64,000 nucleotides of DNA from Triglochin maritima (taxonomy: Eukaryota; Streptophyta; Magnoliopsida; Alismatales; Juncaginaceae): the NCBI GenBank assembly GCA_963682175.1, contig OY821775.1, positions 34,098,053-34,162,052 on the forward strand, read 5' to 3'. The position numbers were made by a program, and so were the translations under genes. Numbering within the stretch: the stretch's first letter is position 1; every line of letters begins with the position of its first letter. The notes under the pieces are model-generated. The model ran no database searches. It saw nothing but the letters and a program-made list of their open reading frames with translations, and had not been told where the DNA came from. Shown here piece by piece: positions 21,135 through 33,237 of this stretch.

Positions 21135-23037
21135 TTGTGTGTTGTTTTACAGTCGGCTCATGGGAACAACTATGAGTTGAAACCTCAATATGTGAGCATT
21201 CTTCCTACCTTCGCAGCCAATAAGGAGGATCCGTATGTGTTTATACATGAATTCGAGGAGGTATGCTTCATGTTCAGGCTTCAACAACTTGACGAGGATT
21301 ATGTCCGGTTGAGGATGATTTCTTTCGCGTTGAATGATAACACGAAGAAATGGATGTACAGCCTCCCAGCAAGCTCTATTCGGTCTTGGGATAACTTTGT
21401 GACTGTCTTTCTGAAGAGATTTTTCCCTCAAAGGAAAAATCAACATATACGGAACCAGATAAATCAAATGTATCAGACTGAGACCAAATCTTGTCATGCT
21501 TTATTTGACAGGTTCAAAGACCTTCTCCAGTAGTGCCCTCATAATAGACTTGAGCTATGGTAGTTGTGTCAGATTGTTTATGTGGGCCTCAAGTAGAACA
21601 CCTGCACATTGTTGGATTCGATGTGTCAAGGTGATTTGCAAATGAAACACATCGATGAGGGATGTGACACTTTTGAATTGATGGCTGAACGTACCATCGA
21701 GTGGGACACCATGAGAGAGCCACGAACTGCCAGGTCTTCTGGTTGAGCTAGATCATATCAAGTTGAGTCAACTATCGCGTCTGAGGTGAAATTGGCTACT
21801 CTCATGCGTAGGATTAGGAGTTTAGAGTTGGATCGAGCTCCTGTAGCTCAAGTCGCTACTCCCGCGTGTAGTAGGTGTGTACTTACGGGATATGATGACT
21901 TGGAATGTGCTTACGATCTAAGGGATACTGAGCATACAAATGCGATGTATGAACAGAGGCCCCGTAATGACCCGTGCAGTCACTCCTACAACCCGGGATG
22001 GCGTGACCATCCTAACTTCTCTTAGGTTCTAGTGGGGGCCACGGTCAGAGCTCACACGCTCAACCTCCACGCCCATCTGTGACCTACCAACCCCCACATC
22101 AAAGGTCTCAGCACCATAATTACCAACCTCCTCAGGCATCATAGTTGGGTTATTCTAACCAAACTCCACTACCCCATCATGTTGACCCAAATGACCCCTT
22201 TCTAGAACAAACCCTTCAAGCGTTCATGCAGAGCACACAAACCATGCTTCTGGCCAGCAACAATTCATCAAAGCATTGAAAATGCAAGTCAGCCAATTGA
22301 CTCATCAGCTCCATGAACGTGAGAAGGGTCAATTACCGAGTCAACCTGTGGTAAAACCCAGGGGTCAACTGGCTCAGACCAGGCAGAATGTGCACATTGT
22401 TGAAGATGAACCTTCCCAACATGCAAATGTTGTCCATACCTTAAGATCGGGAAGGGTTGTTGACAACAATGTGGAAATGCCTGAACCCAATCCTGTTGGC
22501 AACTCTTCTGAGGAGGGTCGTGAGTCTTTCAAGAAACCCAATTCTAAGACTCCTCCTCATGATAGTTATGTCCTAAAGGCACCATTCCCTCATAGGTTGA
22601 CTAAAAACCATGACGAGCATTGGGACAAAATTGTTGAGGTACTTAGGCAAGTCAATGTGAACATTTCGTTGTTGGACGTTGTTCAGCAAATGCCACCATA
22701 TGCCAAGCTCTTTAAGGACCTTTGTTCTGTTAATAGGAGAACAAATGTTCCCAAAAAGGCATTTCTGGCTGCCAATGCGAGTTCGATATTGACACAACCC
22801 ATGCAAGTAAAATACAATGACTCTGGTTGTCCAACAGTTTCTTGCATGATCGGTAAGGTGACAATTTCTCAAGCTCTATTGGATTTGGGAGCATCTGTGA
22901 ATCTCCTGCCCTACTCTGTGTATGTCAACCCTGGAATAGGCTATCTTAAGCTAACGAGGACAACCCTTCAGTTGGCTGACAAATCCATCGAGATTCCACG
23001 AGAGTGTATGGAGGATGTCCTTATTAAAGTGGGTGAG
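21135..23037 (+). pseudogene. Athila gag and protease, decayed and truncated
   Basis: The gag region has YVSILPTFAANKEDPYVFIH, MISFALNDNTKKWMYSLPAS and FLKRFFPQRKNQHIR, the Retrotrans_gag fold. After several stops (e.g. 21532) the zinc knuckle follows at about 21865 as CSRCVLTGYDDLEC, where the conserved Gly and His are changed. The protease region has LLDLGASVNLLPYSVY at about 22880-22925. The frame from 22276 is open for 254 codons and stops where an LTR begins at 23038, just after EDVLIKVGE. Gag would form the particle and the protease would process it; neither can work here. Confidence 0.9.
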
Positions 23038-24388
23038 TGATTGACATAATTTCATGTTTATATTTGTATCTTGTATCCATTATCTTTCACCTAAACAATG
23101 CTATGTTACGAGTTTTATGTTTAGTTTTCAGGAATAAATAGGTTTGAAGAGATGAAGTATAAAAGAACCCAAAAGCTGGGAAAAAGGATTGAATTATGAG
23201 ACCTGGGGACTAAGATGCAAGGGAGAAGGACCTGAATGTAAGACAGAATGACCTAATAGCAAAATAGAATACTCCACACCATCATGGGGAGTATTTTAGC
23301 AATTCGATTCGGGTCGGAGCTCCAACAAACCAAGTGAATGTATCCAAGACCAGCAAATAACTAAGAAAAGCCCACAACAAAAATGAGCAGGATCTGAACG
23401 ATATAGACTGCCAATTGGCGGCCCAAGACCGCTAATTGACGGTCCATTTTGGCCCAAATCCGCTAAATTTTCTCCAGCACATGTATTAGAGGATGTTTAG
23501 GCTATTTTTGGTATCTGTTTAGTCTCACATCATGTGATTGTCCCGGATTAGCTTTTTCTCTAGCTATAAATAGAAATCTTCACCTTCCATTGTAATCACT
23601 CCATATTTTAAGTGGCTATTCTTCCTACTAGATGTGAGGCCTTGAAGCACACACTAAAGTAGGAGGATGCTACTTTTAATGTGAGTCATTTTAATACAAG
23701 TTTTCTTTATTATGTTGTTTGTTTTATGTTTCTTGTTTTGCTTTGCTTAATCTCATTTCATTAGTTTTATTAGCTTAGTTAATATGCTTTCTTTGTTTAG
23801 TTTAATAATTAGTGTATTGTTTAGTAAGTAGTTCCATCCCCTTTGGGGGTGGAGTAGATGTACATACATGCAAATGAGAATAGATTGAATGCTTTATTTC
23901 CAATGTGTTGATAAAACATGAATGTATGCTTGCTTGTTTAGGATAGAATTTAGAACTTGATGAGTTTTGCCAAAATGATTAGACACCTCTCATGCTTGTT
24001 TAGGTCCTGAAATAAACATCTTGCATATGTAAATGTTAATCAACTAAGTTGGTGAATAGATTGATAAGTTTTGCCACAACATTTAGACACTTCGTATGCA
24101 TGATATCGCCGCCTTTATTTGTGCTTAAAGAATGTGTTCAACACCCACCTCTTTGCTTGTGTGCACTCACTCCACCCCTTAGGGGTTTTCCCATATCTGT
24201 ATCCCAACATTCTTCTTTTGTTCTTAGCTTAGTTGTCATTTCATTGTTTGTTTCTTTCGTTCGCATTTCATACTTCTTAGCGTAGTTTAGTGTAGAGTAG
24301 CATAATTAATCTTTCTCCCCCAATTTTTGCCACTTGATTTCTGATAAACAAAAGGCTGCTCACCTCCCTGAGGACAACCCGTACTTGC
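23038..24388 (+). mobile_element. Athila LTR inserted in protease, 3' end cut by copia
   Basis: Starts TGATTGACATAATTTCATG inside the protease frame. Palindromes lie at 23406-23445, a TATAAATAG box near 23566. It runs into the copia element at 24389 and resumes for only a few bases (CTTGCCAC, 34744-34751) before joining leader sequence at about 34755, so the last few tens of bases of the LTR, the primer site and several hundred leader bases were deleted. Confidence 0.85.
24384..24388 (+). repeat. Copia target duplication CTTGC, left copy
   Basis: CTTGC here and at 34744-34748. Confidence 0.95.
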
Positions 24389-25907
24389 TGTAGGATCTAA
24401 ATGCCCTAAATATTAGTCTTAAGGGGGGGTTTATAGACTAATTTCTCACTACCAACTATTTGTGCAATAACAAGATAACCAATGAAAAAGGCAAACCAAA
24501 CACCGGATGTATACAGGTTTGGATCCAACCACCGGATCCTAGTCCTCTCTTACGAAATGCTCTTCCTTGAGCAACTTCGCGATCTTCACTAAATTGATCT
24601 TCTTTCCGGGCAAAGATCGAGCCTTTACAATTCAAGCTTGCGAACACCCTCGCCAAGCTTGGACCTCCTTCTCACAACCCGAGAAGAGCTTCACTCCGGA
24701 AGCTTGTACAACTCCTTTGTAGTAGACTTTGTGTAACCTACTCTTGAGCACTTGAATTGACGATGAATGCAATTGAATGATTGATCAAGAGAGTGGTTGA
24801 GAGCAATAAAGAGAGTAAGAGCACTTGGAAGGTTTTAGCACAATGAGAGCTTAGAGAATGGATTGGTAACCTTATAAAGATGATCTAAGCTCTATATATA
24901 AGCCTCTTAAGTTTTGTAGCCGTTTGAGAAAGATTTAATTGAGTTTTGTGCAAGATACACAAACTAGAGATTTAGGAAGCAATTCTGTCAAAGTTCGGTC
25001 GACCGGTAAGAATGAAACGGTCAACCGGTTACGTGAATAGTAGTCAAACAGTCAGACAAACGAGGAACGGTCGAACTAACTGGGAGGGAACTTAAGTTTA
25101 CCGGTCGGATGTACCAGTCGGACGAAACAAGGAGACGGTCGACTGATGTGAAGGTTCGATAGAGACAAAGTGTGACCGGTCGAACCAAGGTGGTATCGAC
25201 CGATAGCAGGAAGAATGCTACGAACGATCAATGGTCAAACGGTCGACCGGTTAATAAGATTTGTTCGACCGGTTAAGCTATGTATTTCGGGGTATGGTGA
25301 AAGTATGTGTATACGACCGTTGTATAATACGACAAGTATAACGGTCACAAAAGAAGACAAAAATAGGAATCAACCGGTCGAACAGAAAAGGACTTTCGGT
25401 CGACCGGTTTGCACTAAGGCACGTGTCTTCCAGCACGTATGAACAGTTGATCGGTCGACCAAAATACCTTAAGTTATTCTAATGAACCGGTCGAACCAGA
25501 ACACAGTTCGGTCGACCGAAAGGGTTCAGAAAATAGTTTTTAGATTAAACGGTCGAACCAGATGGTCGACCGGTTGAGTGCAGAATTCCTGGATATGGTT
25601 TGATTGATTTCTAAAGAAGTTTTGTATGGAATTTGAACGTTTAGTTCTACTTCTATGGAATCCTAAAGAGTAGTGATATGCAATGCATCAAGATTTAAGT
25701 GCTCAAGTTACATTTAAATCCTAATGACAATAATGTAAACGTATCTACTCTTCAACTTCATTTCTCGTTAAACTTGTCACCTGAAATGTTAGTACAAAAC
25801 AATATATGTGTATTGTGCAAGAGTGATATGAACGAATTACATGTGTTTAAGTTATATGTCGATTAATCATCAAAACGGATAAGCAATCATTTGCCAAAAA
25901 GCCAACA
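24389..25907 (-). repeat. Copia 3' LTR
   Basis: Nearly identical to 33238-34743. It differs mainly by insertions around CGGTCGACCG motifs (near 25100 and 25250) that are absent from the other LTR. Contains many CGGTCGACCG palindromes between 24990 and 25580. Confidence 0.95.
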
Positions 25908-25922
25908 ATCTACCCCTTTTTG
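25908..25922 (-). promoter_or_regulatory. Copia polypurine tract
   Basis: On the minus strand AAAAAGGGGTAGAT directly precedes the 3' LTR. Confidence 0.8.
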
Positions 25923-26276
25923 ATGATGACAACTTATTAAATTAAATACATGTTATTTCAATGAATTTTACTCAATGCTCCCCCTATCTTATAGCTCCCC
26001 CAAGCTATATGGCATTCGTAAACCCAATAGACATGTATGAGTAGTATTACTCTCCCCCTTTGGCATAATCAAAAAGCTGAAAGAGAATATCCAACAACTA
26101 AAGCACAACCATTTGCCAAAACAATAATGAAGAAGAAGTAAAACATGCATTAAGAAAAGAAGGATTCAAAATACAACACACGCAAACGAGACACCACACA
26201 TCCAAAGCGGAAAAGAAATCATACAAGACACACGACCAACCCACATTAAACCATTTAAAACAAAACGACAACCAAC

Positions 26277-27530
26277 TCAATGTACAAAACGATCACGAAA
26301 CATAGATGTGAGAGAATCAATGCCATGAAGCACCGAGTCGAACTTAGCGTCAAGACGCTCAAGGTGCTGAGATGTCGAAGCTTCAAAACGATCAAGTCGT
26401 TGAGAAGTGGAAGCTTCAAACGCATCAAAACGATCCGAAATCTGCTGAAAGGAATGATCCGGAGTGTAATCAGTATAAGCGGATCTCCACTGACTCTCCT
26501 GCCAAGCAGATTCGTCGCCTTCTCCCCAAGAACAGTGACCCTCCTGCTGAGATGGCTGGGGCATCCAACGAGGATCGGCCGGCACATCATCTTCATCTTC
26601 TTGCTCAGAATCTCCCTCAGAGGACGCTTGAATAGAAGATGAGGCAATGGTTTTCATTTTAGAGAGAGTGGTCTTACAGATTTGGTATTTGTATGTGGCC
26701 GATGGACAATCGGTAACACGAATTTTCAGAAGGTCAAAGAGAGCGGTGAGCAACATGGGATAAGCGAGATACCTCCCTTTCTTAAAGCGCATATGAAGGA
26801 AAATGAATAGAGGCCAATTAACCGGAATTTTCTTGTAAATGCAATAGATACACACAAGCTCCGTATAAGAGACTTCGTTATGATGACCATGTTTAGGTAG
26901 CAAATTGAATGATACGATATAAGCCAAGATGCGAGCAAAAGGATGCATCAAGGAGGAGTTGTGAATAATATAACCATTTTTGGAAGGAGGTGGAAATGCT
27001 TATAATTCAGCAACCATATCATCATGAGAAATGTTTTCTAGTACACTAAGAGGATGATCAACATATAAATGAACACCCGAGAACTCTAAGCCAAAAGCTT
27101 CAGCAAGAGTTCCGGGGACAATTTCATATCTAAGACCATTGATCATGGTACGAGCAATATGGTGATTTGGTTCAAAACGAAGATTACAATAGAATTATTG
27201 AACCAAAAACGGATAGTAAGGTTTTGAAGCTAAATGGGTGAGACAGTGAGTAAGTCTCTTTGCATCTAAGCACGATTTAAGAGAATAATCATGAAAATCC
27301 GCTACCTCAACAGTGCGGTTTGGAATAAAAGGAGCCGCCGAGAGCTTTTTCTCCCAATCGCTTTTGGCGAACTCGTCAATAGGATGGAAGGCAAGAGTTG
27401 GAGGCGCGGGCGGATGCCGGACATTTGGGGTAGTAGAGGAGTGATCGTGAGCCTTCTTGGTGCGTTTTTCGGTGGAAGTGGTGGAAGCATCCGAACGTTT
27501 CTTGCGGATAGCCATTTTCTTCCCGGTCAT
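26277..27530 (-). pseudogene. Extra ORF downstream of copia pol
   Basis: A single frame of about 418 codons on the sense strand of the element, interrupted only by two TAA stops (near 27192 and 26999). It begins MTGKKMAIRKKRSDAST, a basic Ser/Thr-rich start. The middle has FYCNLRFEPN, LRYEIVPGTLAEAFGLEFSG and KKGRYLAYPMLLTALFDLL, resembling the 'putative plant transposon protein' domain (PF20167). The C-terminus is acidic (SEGDSEQEDEDDVPADPRW) then has repeated RFDAFEASTSQ / RLDRFEASTSQ heptad-like units, a probable coiled coil. I see no signal peptide or membrane segment, so it does not look like an envelope gene. Its function is unknown. Confidence 0.7.
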
Positions 27531-27744
27531 GGTGAATAACTCGAGTTTGGGGAAAAAAATGGGTGCAAAATGAAGAGGAGATGATGATAAGCGATAAAAT
27601 GCAAAAAGATTTGAGTTTTACCGCAGGAAAAACGCAAAGTCGAGGGAGGAAGGTGATGGGGAAGGCTTAGGGTTAGAGAGAGAGATGGCTAAAAGTGAAG
27701 ACCTTGTTTCGATTTAGCCCTAAATGCAGCAGAAAACGACAGCA

Positions 27745-28350
27745 CCGGTCGACCGATCCATCTTTCGGTCGACCGAAAGGTTAAAGAAAACTGTAAAGAA
27801 CTTAAGTCGACAAAATGAACGGTCGGACAGAAGCATATTTCGGTCGACCGGATCGAAGAACAAGGCAGACAGTCCCCTGCTATCAGTCGAACAAAACCTA
27901 CCGGTCGACCGAACAAAATAAAATCAGTCGCACGGAAGACACGAGCGGTCGAACGCAAACTCAAAGTCAAAAACTTAAGATCCCTGCTATCGGTTGAACA
28001 AAACCAACCGGTCGACCGAACAACAAAAAAACGGTCGCACGACGAACATATGCGGTCGAACAAAAACTCAAAGTTGAAAACTTAGGATCCCTGCTATCGG
28101 TTGAACAAACCAGACCGGTCGACCGATATATTGAAAACGGTCGCACGGACAACACTTGCGGTCGAACAAATACTCAAAGTCGAAAACTTAGGATCCCTGC
28201 TATCGGTTGAACAAAACGGTCCGGTCGACCGAACTACTAACACCGGTCGACCAAACTCAGGAAATCGGTTGAACAAACAGAATTCGGTCAAGAAACAACT
28301 CAGCACCGGTCGAACTAAATCTCAGTTCGGTCGACCGATGGAACAGTAAA
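27745..28350 (-). repeat. Tandem repeat with CGGTCGACCG motifs, period about 107
   Basis: Units begin CCCTGCTATC at 27875, 27982, 28089 and 28195 (107, 107 and 106 bases), with degenerate flanking partial units. Each unit has one CGGTCGACCG palindrome and half-sites CGGTCGCACG and CGGTCGAACA or CGGTTGAACA. It lies between the extra ORF and pol. The palindrome is shared with the LTRs. Confidence 0.88.
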
Positions 28351-28423
28351 AACCAGAACAAAACTTCAAAAAACAAGAGACACTAGAACCAAATATAGTC
28401 AAATGGGCTCAAGTAAAACGTAC

Positions 28424-31400
28424 TCAAATGTCATTTAGGGTACACATGCCAAGATTGAGTCTAATGAGATTGAATTGATCAACATTTAAGGGTTTGGTGA
28501 ATATATCCGCTAATTGATCATTTGTGGGAACAAATATAAGTTTAATGTCTTCTTTATTTGCATGATCTCTAAGAAAATGATGTCTAACTTCTATATGCTT
28601 AGTTCTTGAATGCAAGATAGGATTTTTGGAAAGGTTGATAGCACTTGTATTATCACAATAAATTGGTGTAATTTGAAACTCAAGTTGCAAGTCCTTGAGG
28701 GTTTGCCTCATCCAAAGGACTTGTGCACAAGCACAACCGGCGGCGATATATTCAGCCTCGGTTGTTGATAATGCAACACTATTTTGTTTCTTACTAAACC
28801 ATGAGACAAGAGATTTACCCAAAAATTGACAAGTTCCACTAGTACTCTTACGATCTAAAATACAACCGGCATAGTCGGCGTCGCTATAGGCAACAAGATC
28901 GAAAGTCCTAGTCTTAGGGTAGAAAAGTCCAAAATCAAAAGTGCCTTTTAGATAACGAAAAATTCTTTTTAATGCATTCAAATGAGTGTCTTTTGGACAT
29001 GCTTGAAAACGTGCACATAAACATACAGCAAACATAATATCGGGACGACTTGCAGTAAGATAGAGTAAAGAACCGATCATACCACGATACTTCTTGATGT
29101 CCACATCTTTGCCATTTTCGTCTTTGTCCAATTTTACGCTTGTACTCATAGGTGTCTTTTGAGGTTTGCTAGTTTCAAGCTCAAAGCGTTTGAGAAGTTC
29201 CTTTGTGTACTTTGCTTGATGTATGAAATTTCCCTCTTGAGTTTGCTTTATTTGGAGTCCGAGAAAGAAATTTAGCTCACCAATAAGGCTCATCTCGAAC
29301 TCTCCCAGCATAGACTTAGAAAATTCTTCGCATAGACGCAGGTTACTTGCACCAACGATAATGTCATCAACATATATTTGTACCACTAATAAATCATGAT
29401 TAAGAGTTTTAACAAATAAAGTGGTATCTACTTTACCTATTTTGAATCCTTTATTAATCAAGAAGTTCTTCAACCTCTCATACCAAGCTCTAGGAGCTTG
29501 TTTGAGACCATAAAGAGCCTTCTTGAGTTTAAATACATGGTTCGGATAAGATTCATTAATAAAACCGGGGGGTTGAGCAACATAAACTTCTTCAGAAATA
29601 ATTCCATTTAGGACAGCACTTTTAACATCCATTTGAAAAAGTTTAATGTCCATAAAAGAGGCATAAGCTAAAAGCATACGAATAGCTTCCATACGAGCCA
29701 CAGGAGCATAAGTTTCATCAAAGTCTATACCCTCCTCTTGGCGGTAGCCTTGAGCAATGAGTCTAGCTTTGTTTCTAACTACATTCCCATCCTCATAAAG
29801 TTTATTTCGGAAGATCCATTTAGTTCCAATAACGGTTTGATTAATGGGTTTTTCAACAAATTCCCAAACGTCATTTCGAACGAATTGGTTTAACTCTTCA
29901 TGCATAGCCGTTAACCAAAATTCATCATTACAAGCTTCGTCTACTTTCTTAGGTTCTAATTTAGATATGAAAGCATAAGAATCACAAACTACATGAGCCT
30001 TTGATCGTGTTGTCACACCTTGAGAAACATCTCCAATCACAAGGTCCTTTGGATGTTCCTTTCTATAGGTCCAATCCTTGGGAAGCTCCTCTTTGTTTTC
30101 TTGTGGAAAACTTGGAGGATCTTGATGTGGCTCATGGGAGACATCTTGAGATGAGACATGTCTAATTATATCCATATAGTCATCATCAAGAGAGGAATTA
30201 TCTACACAAGCCAACTCATCAAAGTTAACGTGTAGAGACTCCTCGACACAAAAGGTTCGTTTGTTATAGACTCTATAGGCTTTGCTCCTATCGGAATATC
30301 CTAAAAAGATGGCCTCATCGGATTTTGCATCAAATTTTTCCAAGTTATCTTTAGTGTTGAGGACAAAACATTTTGACCCAAAAGCTTTAAAGTAAGAGAT
30401 TTTTGGAATACGTTTGTGCCACAATTCAAAAGGTGTTTTCTTCAAAATAGGTCTTATAAGAACACGGTTTAACACATAACAAGAAGTATTTACGGCTTCA
30501 CACCAAAAATATTTTGGAAGCCCTTTTTCCATAACCATGGTTCTTGCCATCTCTTGAAGAGTTCTATTTTTCCTTTCAACTACCCCATTTTGTTGGGGAG
30601 TGCGAGGAAAAGAAAAATTATGTTTGATCCCTTGTTTTTCACAAAACTTTTGAAATAGCTCATTTTCAAATTCTCCTACATGATCGCTATGGATAGTAAT
30701 GATATGTAAATCTTTTTCTCTTTGAACACGTTTGCAAAAGCTTTTAAATCTTTCAAATGCATCATATTTATTAGCCAAAAACAAAACCCATGTAAATCGT
30801 GAAAAATCATCGACAATCACAAAAGCATATCTTTTACCACCTAAACTAACGGTTCTTGAAGGACCAAAAAGATCTAGATGTAAAAGCTCTAGAGGTTTTG
30901 AAGTTGACACAACATTTAAAGATTTGAAAGACGATTTAAATTGTTTTCCAAATTGACATGCATCACAAAGTTTATCCTTTTTGAAATCAATTTTAGGAAG
31001 TCCTCTAACTAATTCAAGTTTGGATAATTTGTGTAATTGTGACATACTAATATGTCCCAATCGGTTATACCATAACCAAGCTTCGTCATTTGAGGCAACT
31101 AAACAAGTCTCTAAGGCTAGATTGCTAATGACATCAACAAACACAATGTAAATATTATGAGATCTACAACCTTTAAATATAGTTTTCATGTTATGTTTTG
31201 AGACAATATAGCAATTTGAATTGTCAAAGATAACCATATAATTTTTATCCGCTAGTTGACTAACACTTAGCAAATTGTGTTTTAGCCCTTCTACTAACAA
31301 AACATTTTCAATATGAGGAGTAGAGGAATTGCCAACATTACCAATGCCGACAATTTGACCTTTAGCGTTGTCTCCAAATGTGACGGTTCCTCCCTTCTTA

Positions 31401-31500
31401 GGCTTTAGATTTGATAGAACTTGAGAGTCTCCCATCATGTGGCTTGAGCACCCACTATCGAGTATCCACTTGCCCTTTCTCCTTGCTTTGATCTACATGC
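28424..31500 (-). CDS. Copia pol: protease, integrase, RT, RNase H
   Basis: The frame is open upstream of the first Met (31438): the protease motif WILDSGCSSHM lies just before it, so the real protein is longer than the 1004 codons counted from that Met. In order: GAG-pre-integrase with the HHCC finger (LWYNRLGHIS, CDACQFGKQ, about residues 120-170); integrase core (HLDLFGPSR, TIHSDHVGEFEN, PQQNGVVERKNRTL, about 185-300); RT (TKWIFRNKLYEDGNVVRNKA, YAPVARMEAIR, IYVDDIIVGAS, about 515-760); RNase H (YSDADYAGC, STTEAEYIAAGC, CDNTSAINL, about 845-980). All catalytic motifs look intact. It lies in a different frame from gag. The terminal stop is followed by the tandem repeat. Confidence 0.95.
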
Positions 31501-33215
31501 AAAGAGACAAGTGAAGACTTTGGTACCCAAATTTGTTTGGGTCCTTGAGGGTTAGCTTTTGGTACCCAAACTTGAGAGGTCTTAGGTACCCATACATTTG
31601 ACAAACTTAGTTTCTTAACATATGAATTGTTATGTTTAACAAAATAAGATGTAGCTTTCTTTTGTTTTCCACCCATGTACCCCAAACCATGCTTAGTCAA
31701 AGATTGAGTTTGGGTTCCGAGAAGCATGTCTAGCATTTTTCTACCCAACGTGAATTTCTCTAAATCTTTTGTAAGTTGTTCATTCTTGGCAATAAGATCT
31801 TTGTTGTTGTTACAATTACTAGTAGATTTCAGCATGTTTATCTCATTAGCAAGCAATTCATTCTCTTTAAGTAAGTTTTCATGTTTAGTAGATAAATCTA
31901 GATGCACTTTTCTTCCTAATTTGTTTTTATGACAAATCATCTCATATCTTTCAGCAAGTACATGAAAAGCATCTAATAACTCATCATAGGAAGGGGTTTC
32001 TTGAATTGATACCTCATCGCCATCAATTTCCACCACTTGGGGTTGATTGCTTCTCTTTGGGGATGTAGCGGTGCTTGAATCCGAATCCTCATTGTGTGCC
32101 ATAAAGCACATGTGTGCTTCTTCCTCTTGAGAGTATTCGGTGTCGGAGGATGTAGATGAGCTTGAATCATCCCAAGTGGCTTTAAAAGCCTTCTTTCCGT
32201 CTTTGTCATGGTGATCCCTTCTTTTGTGATCATCACGTTCTCGTCTTCTAGGTCTCTCTTCTTTATCTCTTCTAGGAGGCCTATCTTCCCTAATTCTCCT
32301 CGGTCTCTCATCTCTTTCTCTTCTAGGAGGGAATCTTCTTGGTTCTCGTTGTTCACGATCTCTTGACTTAAGGAGTGGACAATCCTTCTTCATGTGCCCC
32401 GTCTTGTTGCATTCGTAGCACGTGAAAGTCCGGGATGATTCTCCTTTCCCTCTTGTGAACCTTCCTTTGGCGAGAGACTTCTTGAAGTTGCGGGTTAGAA
32501 ATGAAACATCATCATCGGTGTCATCGTCTTCGATACTTTCCAAATCCGACGTTGCTTTGAGAGCAATTGTTTTCTCCTTTCTCCTTAACCCCTCTCGCTC
32601 CTTCTCCTTCTCTCTTCTTTCCTCCATTTGAATCTCATAAGCCATGAGGCTTCCTATGAGATCCTCCATCTTTAGCTTTGAGAGATCTTTGGCCTCCTCG
32701 ATTGCCGTTGTCTTCTTCTTCCACTCCAATGTCAACGAACTAAGAAACTTCCGTACCCTGTCACTTTCAATCAAGACCTTACCAAGGTTTTTCAAGGAGT
32801 TAGTGATATGAGTAAAGCGAGTATGCATCTCGCTAATGGATTCGTTGGGTTTCATGGCAAACATTTCATATTTTTACAAATATGAATCTATCCTAGTTTC
32901 TTTCACGGATGATCGCCCTTCAAAATGACTTTCTAACATATGCCATGCCTCAAATGCAGAATCACAAGCATTAATTCTACCATATTCCTCTTCGGTTAAT
33001 CCACACATGAGAATGTTCATGAGTTCAAACTCTTTGTTTTGAGTATATGGAATTTGAAAGAAAACCCATAGCTTAACATCATATGATTGGATGAAGATTA
33101 TCATGCGTTTCTTCCAAAAGGCATAATTGGTTCCATTAAAAAGTGGAGGTCTACCGGTGTGGAATCCCTCACGTTGTTGGGCCATTGCTACAAATGTTAA
33201 TTTGTTTATATGCAA
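31455..33215 (-). pseudogene. Copia gag
   Basis: Starts MHINKLTFVAMAQQREG, with the likely true start at MAQQREG. It has the UBN2/DUF4219 fold (FNGTNYAFWKKRM, MLESHFEGRS, YEMFAMKPNESISEMHTRF), then a zinc knuckle CYECNKTGHMKKDC near 32400, a basic Arg-rich run and a coiled-coil-like C-terminus. A stop near 32870 lies where the copy at 41590-43368 has Met-Gln. A 45-base in-frame deletion relative to that copy lies near 33018. The frame ends KGQVDTR, and protease is reached only by a shift. Confidence 0.9.
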
Positions 33216-33220
33216 TTAAC

Positions 33221-33235
33221 AAGGCTCTGATACCA
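33221..33235 (-). promoter_or_regulatory. Copia primer binding site, tRNA-iMet
   Basis: Reverse complement TGGTATCAGAGCCTT, the standard plant initiator tRNA-Met site, two bases inside the 5' LTR. Confidence 0.95.
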
Positions 33236-33237
33236 AA

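Noticed and set aside
24990..25580. CRISPR-like array from repeated GGTCGACC motifs
   Set aside because: Spacing is irregular, the repeat is a short palindrome, and the context is a plant LTR.
26280..26642. Plus-strand frames opposite the copia 3' ORF
   Set aside because: Antisense shadows of the repeat-rich acidic C-terminal part of the minus-strand ORF.
26277..27530. Envelope-like gene of a retrovirus-like copia
   Set aside because: No signal peptide, transmembrane segment or cleavage site visible; resembles a plant transposon protein domain instead.
28424..31438. Pol start at the first Met (31438)
   Set aside because: The protease motif WILDSGCSSHM lies upstream in the same frame, so this Met is internal.
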